64,000 nt of DNA from Burkholderia cenocepacia (GTDB lineage Bacteria > Pseudomonadota > Gammaproteobacteria > Burkholderiales > Burkholderiaceae). Positions 26,545 through 34,338 of this stretch are shown in pieces. The stretch is from contig NZ_CP060039.1 of the NCBI RefSeq assembly GCF_014211915.1, positions 930,001 through 994,000 on the forward strand, given 5' to 3'. Position numbers and translations under genes: made by a program. Below the pieces are notes generated by a model. It was not told where the DNA came from. It saw only the letters and a program-made list of their open reading frames with translations, and did no database searches. Within the stretch, counting starts at the first letter, position 1; the number at the start of each line of letters is the position of its first letter.

Positions 26545-29226
26545 ATGAACGTGACCGAACTGGCCCAGGCGATTCGTGGCGGCCTGATCCAGCAGGATCG
26601 GCTGCTGAAGACGGACATCCCGTCGCTGCCGAACAATGCGCTCGTGCCGCGTCGCGCCGTAACCCGCTCGGAGCTCGGCCGTGATTTCAGCGTAACGCTC
26701 GATCTGGTGTCCACCGCGAGCGACGTCGAGCTCAAGACGCTGATCGCGCAGCCGATCACGCTGTGGATTCAGCAGGCGGACAGGTCGTATCAGCCGATCA
26801 ACGGCTATATCCACACGGCGCGGCGGCTCGGTGCCGACGGCGGCCTGTCGAGTTACCAGCTGCGCTTCGCGTCGTGGATGCACTTCCTCAAGTTCCGTAG
26901 CGACATGCGGTACTGGCAGGACCAGCCGGTCGACGCGATCCTCGCCGACGTGTTCGACAGGCATCCGCAGGCCCGGGGCCAATACCGGTTCGCGCTGTCG
27001 AAGCCGCTGCCGTCCCGTTCGTACTGCCGCCAGAGCGAAACCGACTGGAACTTCGTGCATCGGCTGATGGAGGACGAAGGGCTGTTCGGTTTCTGGCGGC
27101 ACAGTGAAGACGGGAAGGCGCACACGTTCGTCATCACCGACGACCTGCATACCGTCGACGCGCTGTCGCCGAATACCGTCAGATTCGATCGCTCGGGCAG
27201 CGGCACCGAAACCGCCGGTTTCACGCAATGGACCGCGTCGCGGACCTTGCAAAGCACGCTGCATACGACGCGCACCTTCGACTACAAGTCGCCGTCGTCG
27301 GCGGGCAATCCGAACGGCACGTCGCTGCCGACGAAAAGCGGGCAGGGCGAGCTGCCCGATCAGGCGGAAATTTACGAATACACCGGCGCTTACACGTATC
27401 CGGCGCAGGACCGCGGCGAACACCTGTCGAAGATTCGCCTCGAGGAATGGGAGTCGCGTGCGAAGCGTTTCTTCGGCGTGGGCGGCGTGCGTTCGATCGA
27501 CGCCGGCCGGCGTTTCACTCTCGTCGACCATCCGGAGCACGATCGCGATGCGGCGAACGACCGCGAGTTCGCGGCCATCGGCGTCACGCGTTACATCGAG
27601 AACAATCTGCCGGCCTCCGACCACGAAGCAAGTTTCCCGCATAGCCTGCAGGACCCGCTGGCGCAGGTGAAGGCCGGGCACGGGAAAGGGGTTGCGTTCG
27701 AGGTCGGGCATGACGACGGCTCCGCCGGCTTCTATCTCGTCGAGGTCGAGGCGCAGCGCGCGAGCGTGCCGTATCGCAGCCCGTTCGAGCACCGGAAGCC
27801 CGCGATGCCGCTCGAGACGGCCGTCGTGGTCGGTCCGAAGGGGGAGGAGGTCTATACCGACGCGCTGAACCGGATCAAGGTCATGTTCGTGTGGGACCGG
27901 CAGAGCGAAGGCCGCGAGACGGCATCGTGCTGGATGCGCGTCGTGCAGTCGGATACCGGCGGCGGTTACGGCGCGGTGCATATTCCGCGCGTCGGCGAGG
28001 AAGTGCTGATCGGCTACATCGGCGGCGACTGCGATCGGCCGATCGTCATGCATCGTGTCTACAACGGGGCGGCCAAGCCGCAATGGCATAGCGACGGGCT
28101 CCTGTCGGGCTTCCGGTCGAAGGAGTATGCGGGGTCGGGGCACAACGAGATGGTGCTCGACGACGCGACTGGGCAGAACCGCGCGCGCCTGTTCAGCAGC
28201 AGCGCGAATTCGCTGCTTCATCTCGGCTATCTGATCGAGCAGAACGGCAACACGCGCGGTGCGTATCTCGGCTCGGGTTTCGATCTGCGCACGGATGCGT
28301 ACGGCGCGCTGCGTGCGGGCCAGGGCTTGTACGTGACGACGCATCCGCAGCAGGCGAACAGCCAGCCGCTCGACGCGAGCGAGGCAAAGCAGCAGCTTGG
28401 CAGTGCGGGCGGGTTGATCGAGTCGATGTCGCAGGTCGGCGAGATGCATCAGGCGGAGAGCCTCGGTACCGGTCGCGATGCGCTGAAGCAGTTCGCCGAT
28501 GCGACGCAGAACAGCGTGGCAGGGGCGGCCTCGGGGGGCGGCAGGACGGCCGGCGGCGGAACGGGGAATGCCAATGCGTTCAAGGAACCCGTGATGCTGT
28601 TCGCGAGCCCGGCGGGGATCGGGATGGCTTCGCAGCAGTCGGTGCATCTGGCGAGCGAGCAGCAGACCAATATCGTCAGCGGGCAAAGCACGTTCGTGAC
28701 CAGTGGGAAATCGCTGATCGCCGGCATCCGGGATCGCATCAGCCTGTTCGCGCAGAACGCCGGGATGAAGTTGTTCGCCGGTAAAGGGGCGGTGGAGATC
28801 CAGGCGCAGAACGACAATGTCGAAATGATCGCGCAGAAGACGGTGAAACTCCTGTCTGCGACGGCAACGATCGAAGGCGTCGCGAAGGAGGAGATTCTGC
28901 TGACGTCGGGCGGTGCGTATGTCCGAATCAAGGGTGGCAACATCGAGATTCATGCGCCGGGCAAGATCGACGTGAAGGGCGGGCAGCACGCGTTCAGCGG
29001 GCCGACGAGCATGCACAAGACGTTCAAGGCGGAAGGCAAGAAGGCGGATATGCGGATTCGCTACGTGGATGCCGATGGCAACGTGCCGCATGGGGAGCCG
29101 ATCAAGTTCACGACCGAGGACGGGACCGAGCATAGCGTCGCGCTAGACGCGGAAGGCAAGGCGGAATTGAAGAACATCGATTTTGACGAGTTCGTGGCCA
29201 GTCAGGTCAAGCGGATGGGAGAGTGA
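26545..29226 (+). CDS. vgrG: T6SS spike protein VgrG (VgrG2)
   Basis: This 893-aa spike protein is closely similar to VgrG1 through the gp27/gp5 and DUF2345 regions (YEYTGAYTYPAQDRGEHLS, CWMRVVQSDTGGGYGAVHIP, RTAGGGTGNANAFKEPVMLF). Its end differs: after about residue 825 it carries only a short beta-rich segment (ADMRIRYVDADGNVPHGEP) and no Ala/Gly tail. The end probably sets cargo specificity. The next gene, an effector candidate, begins two bases after the stop, so the two are almost certainly co-translated and physically paired. It is the last clearly core-GC gene before a strongly AT-richer stretch. Confidence 0.96.
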   Translation: MNVTELAQAIRGGLIQQDRLLKTDIPSLPNNALVPRRAVTRSELGRDFSVTLDLVSTASDVELKTLIAQPITLWIQQADRSYQPINGYIHTARRLGADGGLSSYQLRFASWMHFLKFRSDMRYWQDQPVDAILADVFDRHPQARGQYRFALSKPLPSRSYCRQSETDWNFVHRLMEDEGLFGFWRHSEDGKAHTFVITDDLHTVDALSPNTVRFDRSGSGTETAGFTQWTASRTLQSTLHTTRTFDYKSPSSAGNPNGTSLPTKSGQGELPDQAEIYEYTGAYTYPAQDRGEHLSKIRLEEWESRAKRFFGVGGVRSIDAGRRFTLVDHPEHDRDAANDREFAAIGVTRYIENNLPASDHEASFPHSLQDPLAQVKAGHGKGVAFEVGHDDGSAGFYLVEVEAQRASVPYRSPFEHRKPAMPLETAVVVGPKGEEVYTDALNRIKVMFVWDRQSEGRETASCWMRVVQSDTGGGYGAVHIPRVGEEVLIGYIGGDCDRPIVMHRVYNGAAKPQWHSDGLLSGFRSKEYAGSGHNEMVLDDATGQNRARLFSSSANSLLHLGYLIEQNGNTRGAYLGSGFDLRTDAYGALRAGQGLYVTTHPQQANSQPLDASEAKQQLGSAGGLIESMSQVGEMHQAESLGTGRDALKQFADATQNSVAGAASGGGRTAGGGTGNANAFKEPVMLFASPAGIGMASQQSVHLASEQQTNIVSGQSTFVTSGKSLIAGIRDRISLFAQNAGMKLFAGKGAVEIQAQNDNVEMIAQKTVKLLSATATIEGVAKEEILLTSGGAYVRIKGGNIEIHAPGKIDVKGGQHAFSGPTSMHKTFKAEGKKADMRIRYVDADGNVPHGEPIKFTTEDGTEHSVALDAEGKAELKNIDFDEFVASQVKRMGE

Positions 29227-29228
29227 AC

Positions 29229-30725
29229 ATGGGTGGCAAGGCGCTTGTTCAACATCAAGTTTGTATCGATCTGCCGGGGGAGCCGGTCAAGTGCGCGGCC
29301 GAGACGGAGTTGACTGTGTTGTTGCGCAAACACCGGGACGTGGTGTTCGACGTCAAGCTTCAGTCGGGTGCGACGTACACCGTCACGACGACGCATCCTG
29401 ATCGACCCACTGGGCGCTTTTATGACACCAGGCAGAAGGCGAATGTCGGCAAGACCACGTTCAACGATGGGCAGCTATGCCACATCTGGCTCGGACGTAC
29501 GTTCGAGGGGAGCCTAATTTTGAAGCAGGGCGATAAGGTGCTTGGGCACTATCCGATTGCCAAAATGGACTGCACAAAAGGCTGCACCGATGACCCAAAG
29601 GATAAGCCGGCGCCGGTCCTGATCATGCTCCACAACGACAAGGAGTGGGCTAAGGACTTGATTCGGATTTCGGACGCCGGAGTCCTCGGCAATGCGGTCG
29701 CGGCGCCATCCCTGATGTCCGCTCTCGAACGGGCCCGCCGGGCGCAACCCAAAGATGATGTATCCAGTCTGCTGAGTGATAGTCCGTTCCGGTCGAAAAC
29801 GACGATCTCGGGTGCTGGCAATGTTGTCCGAGGCGAGGCATTAAATGTTTCCGCAGATGGGCGAGAAATAAAATATTCAGTTCATCTATTCTCGATAAAG
29901 CGGAATGCTGGGGTGGATGAGCCAGGTTGGGCCACCAAATTCTTCAAGGAAGGCGATAAACCTTACGAATTCAAGGGCAATCCTCACGATGTTATATCGA
30001 GGAATTGGATTCTGGCACAGGCTGGGAGTATTGGAGCCTATGTGAGGGATGCATGGTACGGAAACGAGCCATGGGCAAGAGATTTTTTCAAGAGATCCTT
30101 CTTTTTAATCAAGCGGGGCGGTGAGACGGTGCTCGCGTTCTCTACCGTTCCCGAAGATTGGAAGACTCTGGGGTTTCTTCTGGTTGGCTATGCACGGGAA
30201 GTGCGGCCCGGCACGAAGTTGGCAATGATTGCCGGCGGGGCCGGATCGTTGTCCTCAGTAGGGGCTGCGGCGTGGAATGCGGCCAAGGAATCGTTTTCCG
30301 GCAATGCACTGATCGCATTCTTTATTGGGGCGGGAATCGATGCGTTTGTATGGTTTTCGGACTCGAATCAGGACTTTCGAGACTTAATGGCAATATTGTT
30401 GGTGGATGCTTTCAAGTCAGCATTGGTTGGTGCTGCGATAAGCCTGATCAATGCCGGTATAGTCGCTATGGCCGCTGCAACAGGCGTCACTGTTGGTGCT
30501 TTGGCAATCGGGGGTTTTGTTCTAATTTTGGGCGTAGGCTTGCTTGTCGATTACTTGTTCGATGCCAGTGGGAAGAAATTCGTAAAACTGCTATTTCATA
30601 ATCCGAAGTCTATCGTGGACGAAATCGATGGTATGGTACGCAGGGCGGGCAGAGTGCTCGAGGAAAAGCTTCCAAAGGACTACGGCAATTATTATTCCGG
30701 GTCGCAATGGCTGTTGCTTCCCTAA
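29229..30725 (+). CDS. putative membrane-active T6SS effector of unknown family
   Basis: I recognise no family for this 498-aa protein. The first 300 residues are soluble, with several Cys (11-31 and MDCTKGC at 113-119) and beta-like segments. The region 357-444 is strongly hydrophobic in three blocks (about 357-376, 386-420 and 421-444), of which the last two form a hairpin rich in Ala/Gly/Val (GIVAMAAATGV / TVGALAIGGFVLILGVG). That resembles colicin-type or VasX-type pore-forming ends. The last 50 residues are amphipathic and end in EEKLPKDYGNYYSGSQW. Start: ATG at 29229, two bases after the VgrG2 stop; a GTG at 29223 overlaps that stop. Three multi-spanning membrane proteins follow, the immunity type expected for a toxin acting on the inner membrane. 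GC falls through the gene. The function is inferred from position, hydrophobic profile and immunity type. Confidence 0.7.
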   Translation: MGGKALVQHQVCIDLPGEPVKCAAETELTVLLRKHRDVVFDVKLQSGATYTVTTTHPDRPTGRFYDTRQKANVGKTTFNDGQLCHIWLGRTFEGSLILKQGDKVLGHYPIAKMDCTKGCTDDPKDKPAPVLIMLHNDKEWAKDLIRISDAGVLGNAVAAPSLMSALERARRAQPKDDVSSLLSDSPFRSKTTISGAGNVVRGEALNVSADGREIKYSVHLFSIKRNAGVDEPGWATKFFKEGDKPYEFKGNPHDVISRNWILAQAGSIGAYVRDAWYGNEPWARDFFKRSFFLIKRGGETVLAFSTVPEDWKTLGFLLVGYAREVRPGTKLAMIAGGAGSLSSVGAAAWNAAKESFSGNALIAFFIGAGIDAFVWFSDSNQDFRDLMAILLVDAFKSALVGAAISLINAGIVAMAAATGVTVGALAIGGFVLILGVGLLVDYLFDASGKKFVKLLFHNPKSIVDEIDGMVRRAGRVLEEKLPKDYGNYYSGSQWLLLP

Positions 30726-30761
30726 TCGTTAATTGAATTTTTTGCGAGTTTTGGTCTGGCA

Positions 30762-31268
30762 ATGATCGAGTCAAATGTTGATGAGGGGGCCGTCGATGAC
30801 GGTTCTCCGATAGATTTTCATGGGAAGTTAGCCGTAATAGAGTTGGCTATTGGTTTGCTTGTGGCTGGAATCTATTATGTGTTTTCTCAAATGGGCGTGA
30901 TGTCGGGGTCGTTATGGAAGTCAGTTGTGATTGTCCAGCTGTGTGTGTCGGCTGTTTTGTTCATCCATTACATCGCAAATCGACGATCTCGTAGGCTTTG
31001 GGTCGAGGGTGTTGTTTCTCTATTTGCTATGGTTCCGTGGTTGATGATCTCATTGGTGTGGTTGTTCTATGTATCATATGTGATGCCGGTGATGTTGAGG
31101 TCTCTGGTAATTGTGGCTTGTTTTTTAATTATTGGTTGGCACTCGCTCAAAGTCTGGTTGGATTTTAGTCGGGCTGTGAAGAGTGAATCGATTGTCGGCA
31201 CGATTTATTACGAAAGTAGTGAGGGCTTTGTATTTAGGAATTCCTTGGGGGGTATATTGACAAATTAA
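30762..31268 (+). CDS. membrane immunity protein A, N-terminal part (frame broken at a G6 run)
   Basis: This 168-aa frame encodes an acidic start and about four membrane segments (KLAVIELAIGLLVAGIYYVF, SVVIVQLCVSAVLFIHYI, VEGVVSLFAMVPWLMISLVW, SLVIVACFLIIGW). It is aligned with the first two-thirds of the intact protein B at 31.6 kb. The frame ends right after a run of six G (31247-31252). Adding one G would continue it as GGYIDKLTSRNPLKGSLLA into the next open frame. It sits 36 bases after the effector, the position of a cognate immunity gene. It is the most AT-rich gene of the window, a sign of recent acquisition. Confidence 0.6.
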   Translation: MIESNVDEGAVDDGSPIDFHGKLAVIELAIGLLVAGIYYVFSQMGVMSGSLWKSVVIVQLCVSAVLFIHYIANRRSRRLWVEGVVSLFAMVPWLMISLVWLFYVSYVMPVMLRSLVIVACFLIIGWHSLKVWLDFSRAVKSESIVGTIYYESSEGFVFRNSLGGILTN

Positions 31269-31531
31269 CTTCAAGAAATCCTCTTAAAGGCTCGTTGCTT
31301 GCAATGATCGGTTATGCCTCACCCTTTGCTGCGGCATTTGGGTTGAGTGCAAATCATATTTTTGGTGAAAGCGTTGGTCCTCATGTATTGTGCGTAATTT
31401 TGTCGATTATTGGCTTTCCGATGTCTATCTGGATTTTGGGGAATGCCTGTGTGCGGTCGATTTTTTTTCGGGTGTACTTGCCATTGAAGCTCGAAAAAAA
31501 GACGGGAAGGAAGGTTGTTATTAGTTCGTGA
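31254..31531 (+). pseudogene. membrane immunity protein A, C-terminal part (out of frame)
   Basis: This stretch encodes the missing end of protein A: ASPFAAAFGLSANHIFGESV, a membrane segment (VLCVILSIIGFPMSIWILG) and a basic tail (LPLKLEKKTGRKVVIS). It matches in order and spacing the ends of proteins B (ALAPFFLVLSRLLSMYFGTG, MERKYRKPVL) and C (IEKERGKRVLVTG). It has no obvious start of its own, except perhaps an ATG at 31304, so it depends on frame restoration or slippage at the G6 run. Confidence 0.6.
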
Positions 31532-31536
31532 GTGTC

Positions 31537-31608
31537 ATGGTCGGCTACGAAAAATACATGCCCAAGGACTACAACCCGTACTCGCCGATGTTTGGAGCCG
31601 TGCCATGA
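31537..31608 (+). pseudogene. remnant of an effector C-terminus overlapping the next immunity start
   Basis: A 23-codon open stretch reads GYEKYMPKDYNPYSPMFG and ends in a TGA that overlaps the following ATG (ATGA). It parallels the end of the effector at 30.7 kb (EEKLPKDYGNYYSGSQW): shared EK, PKDY, Y and S in register. An in-frame TAG at 31522-31524 closes it upstream, so only the last residues survive. It is best read as the tail of an ancestral effector left behind with its immunity gene. Confidence 0.5.
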
Positions 31609-32381
31609 CGAACGAGGCTGTCGCCCGCGGCGCGGGGAAGTCGCTGTCACCGGTCATTGCGCAGACCGTATGGGCCGGGATTCTGCTGAACGCGTTAGCG
31701 ATTGCGCTCGCGTTTACCGCTTACAAATTCGATTACGGCGTTTCTAGTCTTCCCGGCCAAATCAGCGTAGCAATTGCCGTGGCGTGCGTGGCGACGCCGG
31801 TGATTTGCTGGCTCGTGTGCCGACGCACAAACAAATTCATCGTCTATGGGTGGCTCAGGTTGGTCAGTTTGCTGTCGGCCTATGCGTTGATCGGGATCGC
31901 CTTTTACTTCTACTACTTCATTTTCGCGCCGATGCCAGTTTTTGCACGGGTTGCCGGATTGGCGATCGGAGGCGGGCTGAGCGTCTACTGGACCGTGTAT
32001 TCCTACCTCGCACTGACGCGTCATATCGCACATTCAGATTTCGAGGGCAGGGCGTTTGACATCGATGACGGAGCGATCGTCTGCCGGAAGGACTTCTTCG
32101 AGACTCTCGACGCCGCATATGCAGAGCGTAGCCCGTTCGTCAAATGGCACTCATGGATTGTCATGGCGCTTGCGCCATTCTTTTTGGTGCTCAGTCGGTT
32201 GCTGTCGATGTACTTTGGGACAGGCGGCGTACTGTTCTTTGTTGCAGCAATCACTTTCCCCGCGTCGCTCTGGTTAATCGGCGTCATGATCCGGGTCGGG
32301 GTGACGATGATCCAGTTGCCGCACGCGATGGAGCGAAAATACCGAAAGCCTGTGCTGATGGCGCGTGACGCATCGTTCTAG
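31605..32381 (+). CDS. membrane immunity protein B (intact)
   Basis: This 258-aa protein has about six hydrophobic segments, for example VWAGILLNALAIALAFTAY, ISVAIAVACVATPVICWLV, LLSAYALIGIAFYFYYFIF, AGLAIGGGLSVYW, IVMALAPFFLVLSRLL and VLFFVAAITFPASLWLIGV. A soluble loop of about 50 residues lies before the last two, and the tail is basic. It is homologous to proteins A and C. It starts at an ATG overlapping a short effector-tail remnant. Probably it sits in the inner membrane and blocks a pore-forming or membrane-acting effector. No family name was recognised. Confidence 0.65.
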   Translation: MTNEAVARGAGKSLSPVIAQTVWAGILLNALAIALAFTAYKFDYGVSSLPGQISVAIAVACVATPVICWLVCRRTNKFIVYGWLRLVSLLSAYALIGIAFYFYYFIFAPMPVFARVAGLAIGGGLSVYWTVYSYLALTRHIAHSDFEGRAFDIDDGAIVCRKDFFETLDAAYAERSPFVKWHSWIVMALAPFFLVLSRLLSMYFGTGGVLFFVAAITFPASLWLIGVMIRVGVTMIQLPHAMERKYRKPVLMARDASF

Positions 32382-32458
32382 CGCGGGTGAGCGCCGCAAC
32401 GGCAATCAAACCAGGTGATACGAAAGCGCGGGGCGGTCAGTGACGTCGCGGCGTATGT

Positions 32459-33219
32459 ATGAAGAGTGTTGATCGACTCCGGCCTGATCACGTGTTCGAG
32501 ATGGTGAGGAAAGCCGTCCCGCTGTGCTTGGTGTTACCGTTGCTGGGCGCAGGGATATCGTATGCCGCCTATACGGACGAATTGTCAATGTCGACCTGGC
32601 CCTGGAGGATCGGCGTTCTGGTTGCATTAGGTTGCTGCACGGGACTCCTGCTCGTCTATGTGAGATATCGCGGTACGAACGAGTTGTTCGCTTACGGACT
32701 CGTCATGTCGCTGGGCACGTTCGCGACGTACTACTTTTTCGGCATATTCGGATATTTCTGCTTCTTCATCTTTGCGCCTATACCCGACCTGGCGCGGTGG
32801 CCGGGATTGATCGGCGGCATCGTACTTAACATTTTCTGGGCGGCAATAGCGTACCGGAGCGTGCGTCATACGATCGAGGCAACGCCCTTTGTCGGCAACG
32901 TATTAGACGATCGCGGGGAGGTCGTCATTTATGACGTTCAGCGCGGAGTAACGGAGTTCGAGCGGCACCACAAGGAGCCTTCCGCCATCCCGAAATTTGG
33001 CCGACATATCGTGTTCGGACTGGCGCCGCTTTACCTGATACTGAGTCGCCTGCTTTCATCGAGTTTCGGGGCAAACGGCGTGCTACTGTTTTTGGCCGTA
33101 ATGAGCATGCCGCTGGCGTTGTTGTTGTCAGCTTGCTCGTGCGCAACTACGTATTGATGGTCGCTTTGCCCACGCGGATCGAGAAGGAGCGTGGCAAACG
33201 TGTATTGGTGACCGGATAG
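32459..33219 (+). pseudogene. membrane immunity protein C (frameshifted near its end)
   Basis: The open frame runs 32459-33157 (232 aa) and parallels protein B throughout: FFIFAPIPDLARWPGLIGG against FIFAPMPVFARVAGLAIGG, and GLAPLYLILSRLLSSSFGAN against ALAPFFLVLSRLLSMYFGTG. It then derails into LLLSACSCATTY. One base added in the TTG-repeat 33119-33127 would restore LLVVSLLVRNYVLMVALP and the basic end EKERGKRVLVTG with a stop at 33217-33219. The truncated form still has nearly all membrane segments and might function. Confidence 0.6.
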
Positions 33220-33383
33220 GCCGCATTTTCTTGCGGACGAATGTCGCGTGACGTCGAACGTATCGTCTCCGACGAGCGAGGTTGGCCACAAAGTGTCCGC
33301 CCTCTCGCCAGAGAATCGGATCGATCGCGTCTCGGGCGCGCTGGAATCGGCGCACGGCCCGTGTAAGAGGGCCGTCGCCCCGG

Positions 33384-34334
33384 TCACTGCCCCACCCGGA
33401 ACTCGATCCGCCGATTCCTGGCCCGCCCATCCGCCGTATCATTCGGCGCAATAGGCTGATCCGGGCCCACCCCCGTCGTCGTCATCTGCTGCGGCGGAAT
33501 GCTCTTCGTGATCAGATACCCCTTCACCGCATCCGCGCGCGCCTGGCTCAGCGCGATGTTCGACGTCCGGTTCCCCGAGTTGTCGGTGTGGCCGATGATG
33601 TCGACCGTGCGGTTCTGCATCTTCGCCAGCGCGGCCGCCATCTGGTCGAGGATCAGCTTGCCCTGCGGCGTCAGCGTCGCGCTGCCGGTCTCGAACTCGA
33701 TCGTCCGGTTCGCGAGCGTCTGGTCGAGCACGCCCTGTTCGGACGCCGACACGCGCAGCCCGTTCTTGATCGTGTACGTCGGGTTCAGCGTGTTCGCCAT
33801 GTCGCTCGCGAGCTGCTGGCGCTGCGCCTCGTTGTGCACCTCGCCCTTCATCTCGATCTGCGTGCCGTTGATCTTCAACTGCCCCTTGCTGATCTGCTTG
33901 AGCTGCGCGCCGAGCAGCTTCTGCACGTTCGCGCTCCAGTTCGGCGGCGTCGCGACGTCGCCCACCTCGACCTGGTCGACGACGTTCGTCGCGCCGTAGG
34001 TGTCGCGCAGCTTCTGCAGCACGGCGGCCTTGGTCGCCTCGTCGGGCACCTTGCCGCCGACCACCACCTGGCCGGGCGTCGCGTTCGCGGGCGGCGGCGC
34101 GATCGTGCCGGCGGTGCCGTGCACCACCGTGCCGGACGCGCCGCCGGCGTTCGGGTTCGCCTGCTGCAGCGCGGTCGTCGCGACCGTGCCGTTGCCGACC
34201 GGCGTGACGGTCGCGCCCGTGTTCTGCGCGAAGGCCGCGCCGCTCGCGACGAGGCCGGCCGCGAACAGCGCGGCGAGGGCGGGCGAGACGGCGGCCGACA
34301 GGCGCGCGCGCCGGACCTGAATCGTGCGATGCAT
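33384..34334 (-). CDS. tagL: T6SS-associated OmpA-family peptidoglycan-binding protein (TagL-like)
   Basis: This exported 316-aa protein has an N-terminal signal (LAALFAAGLVASGAAFA, cleaved near residue 37), an Ala/Gly-rich linker and a BON-like module (GKVPDEATKAAVLQKLRDTY, about 90-190). The OmpA C-terminal domain at about 205-316 ends with the peptidoglycan-binding signature (DIIGHTDNSGNRTSNIALSQ, ARADAVKGYL, ARNRRIEF). It probably anchors the envelope complex to the cell wall, replacing the OmpA domain missing from TssL. The ATG at 34334 is chosen because it begins the signal peptide; it lies 4 bases from the end of tagF. Third gene of the leftward tssM-tagF-tagL operon. Confidence 0.88.
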   Translation of the reverse strand: MHRTIQVRRARLSAAVSPALAALFAAGLVASGAAFAQNTGATVTPVGNGTVATTALQQANPNAGGASGTVVHGTAGTIAPPPANATPGQVVVGGKVPDEATKAAVLQKLRDTYGATNVVDQVEVGDVATPPNWSANVQKLLGAQLKQISKGQLKINGTQIEMKGEVHNEAQRQQLASDMANTLNPTYTIKNGLRVSASEQGVLDQTLANRTIEFETGSATLTPQGKLILDQMAAALAKMQNRTVDIIGHTDNSGNRTSNIALSQARADAVKGYLITKSIPPQQMTTTGVGPDQPIAPNDTADGRARNRRIEFRVGQ

Positions 34335-34338
34335 GCCG

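Noticed and set aside
25012..29133. Very long reading frame antisense to clpV, tssA and vgrG2 (over 1,300 codons)
   Set aside because: It mirrors well-identified genes, is Arg/His/Leu-rich, and is a by-product of GC-rich codon use.
32382..32458. Possible second fossil effector tail before immunity gene C
   Set aside because: Short stretches end near the gene C start, but none resembles the effector C-terminus.
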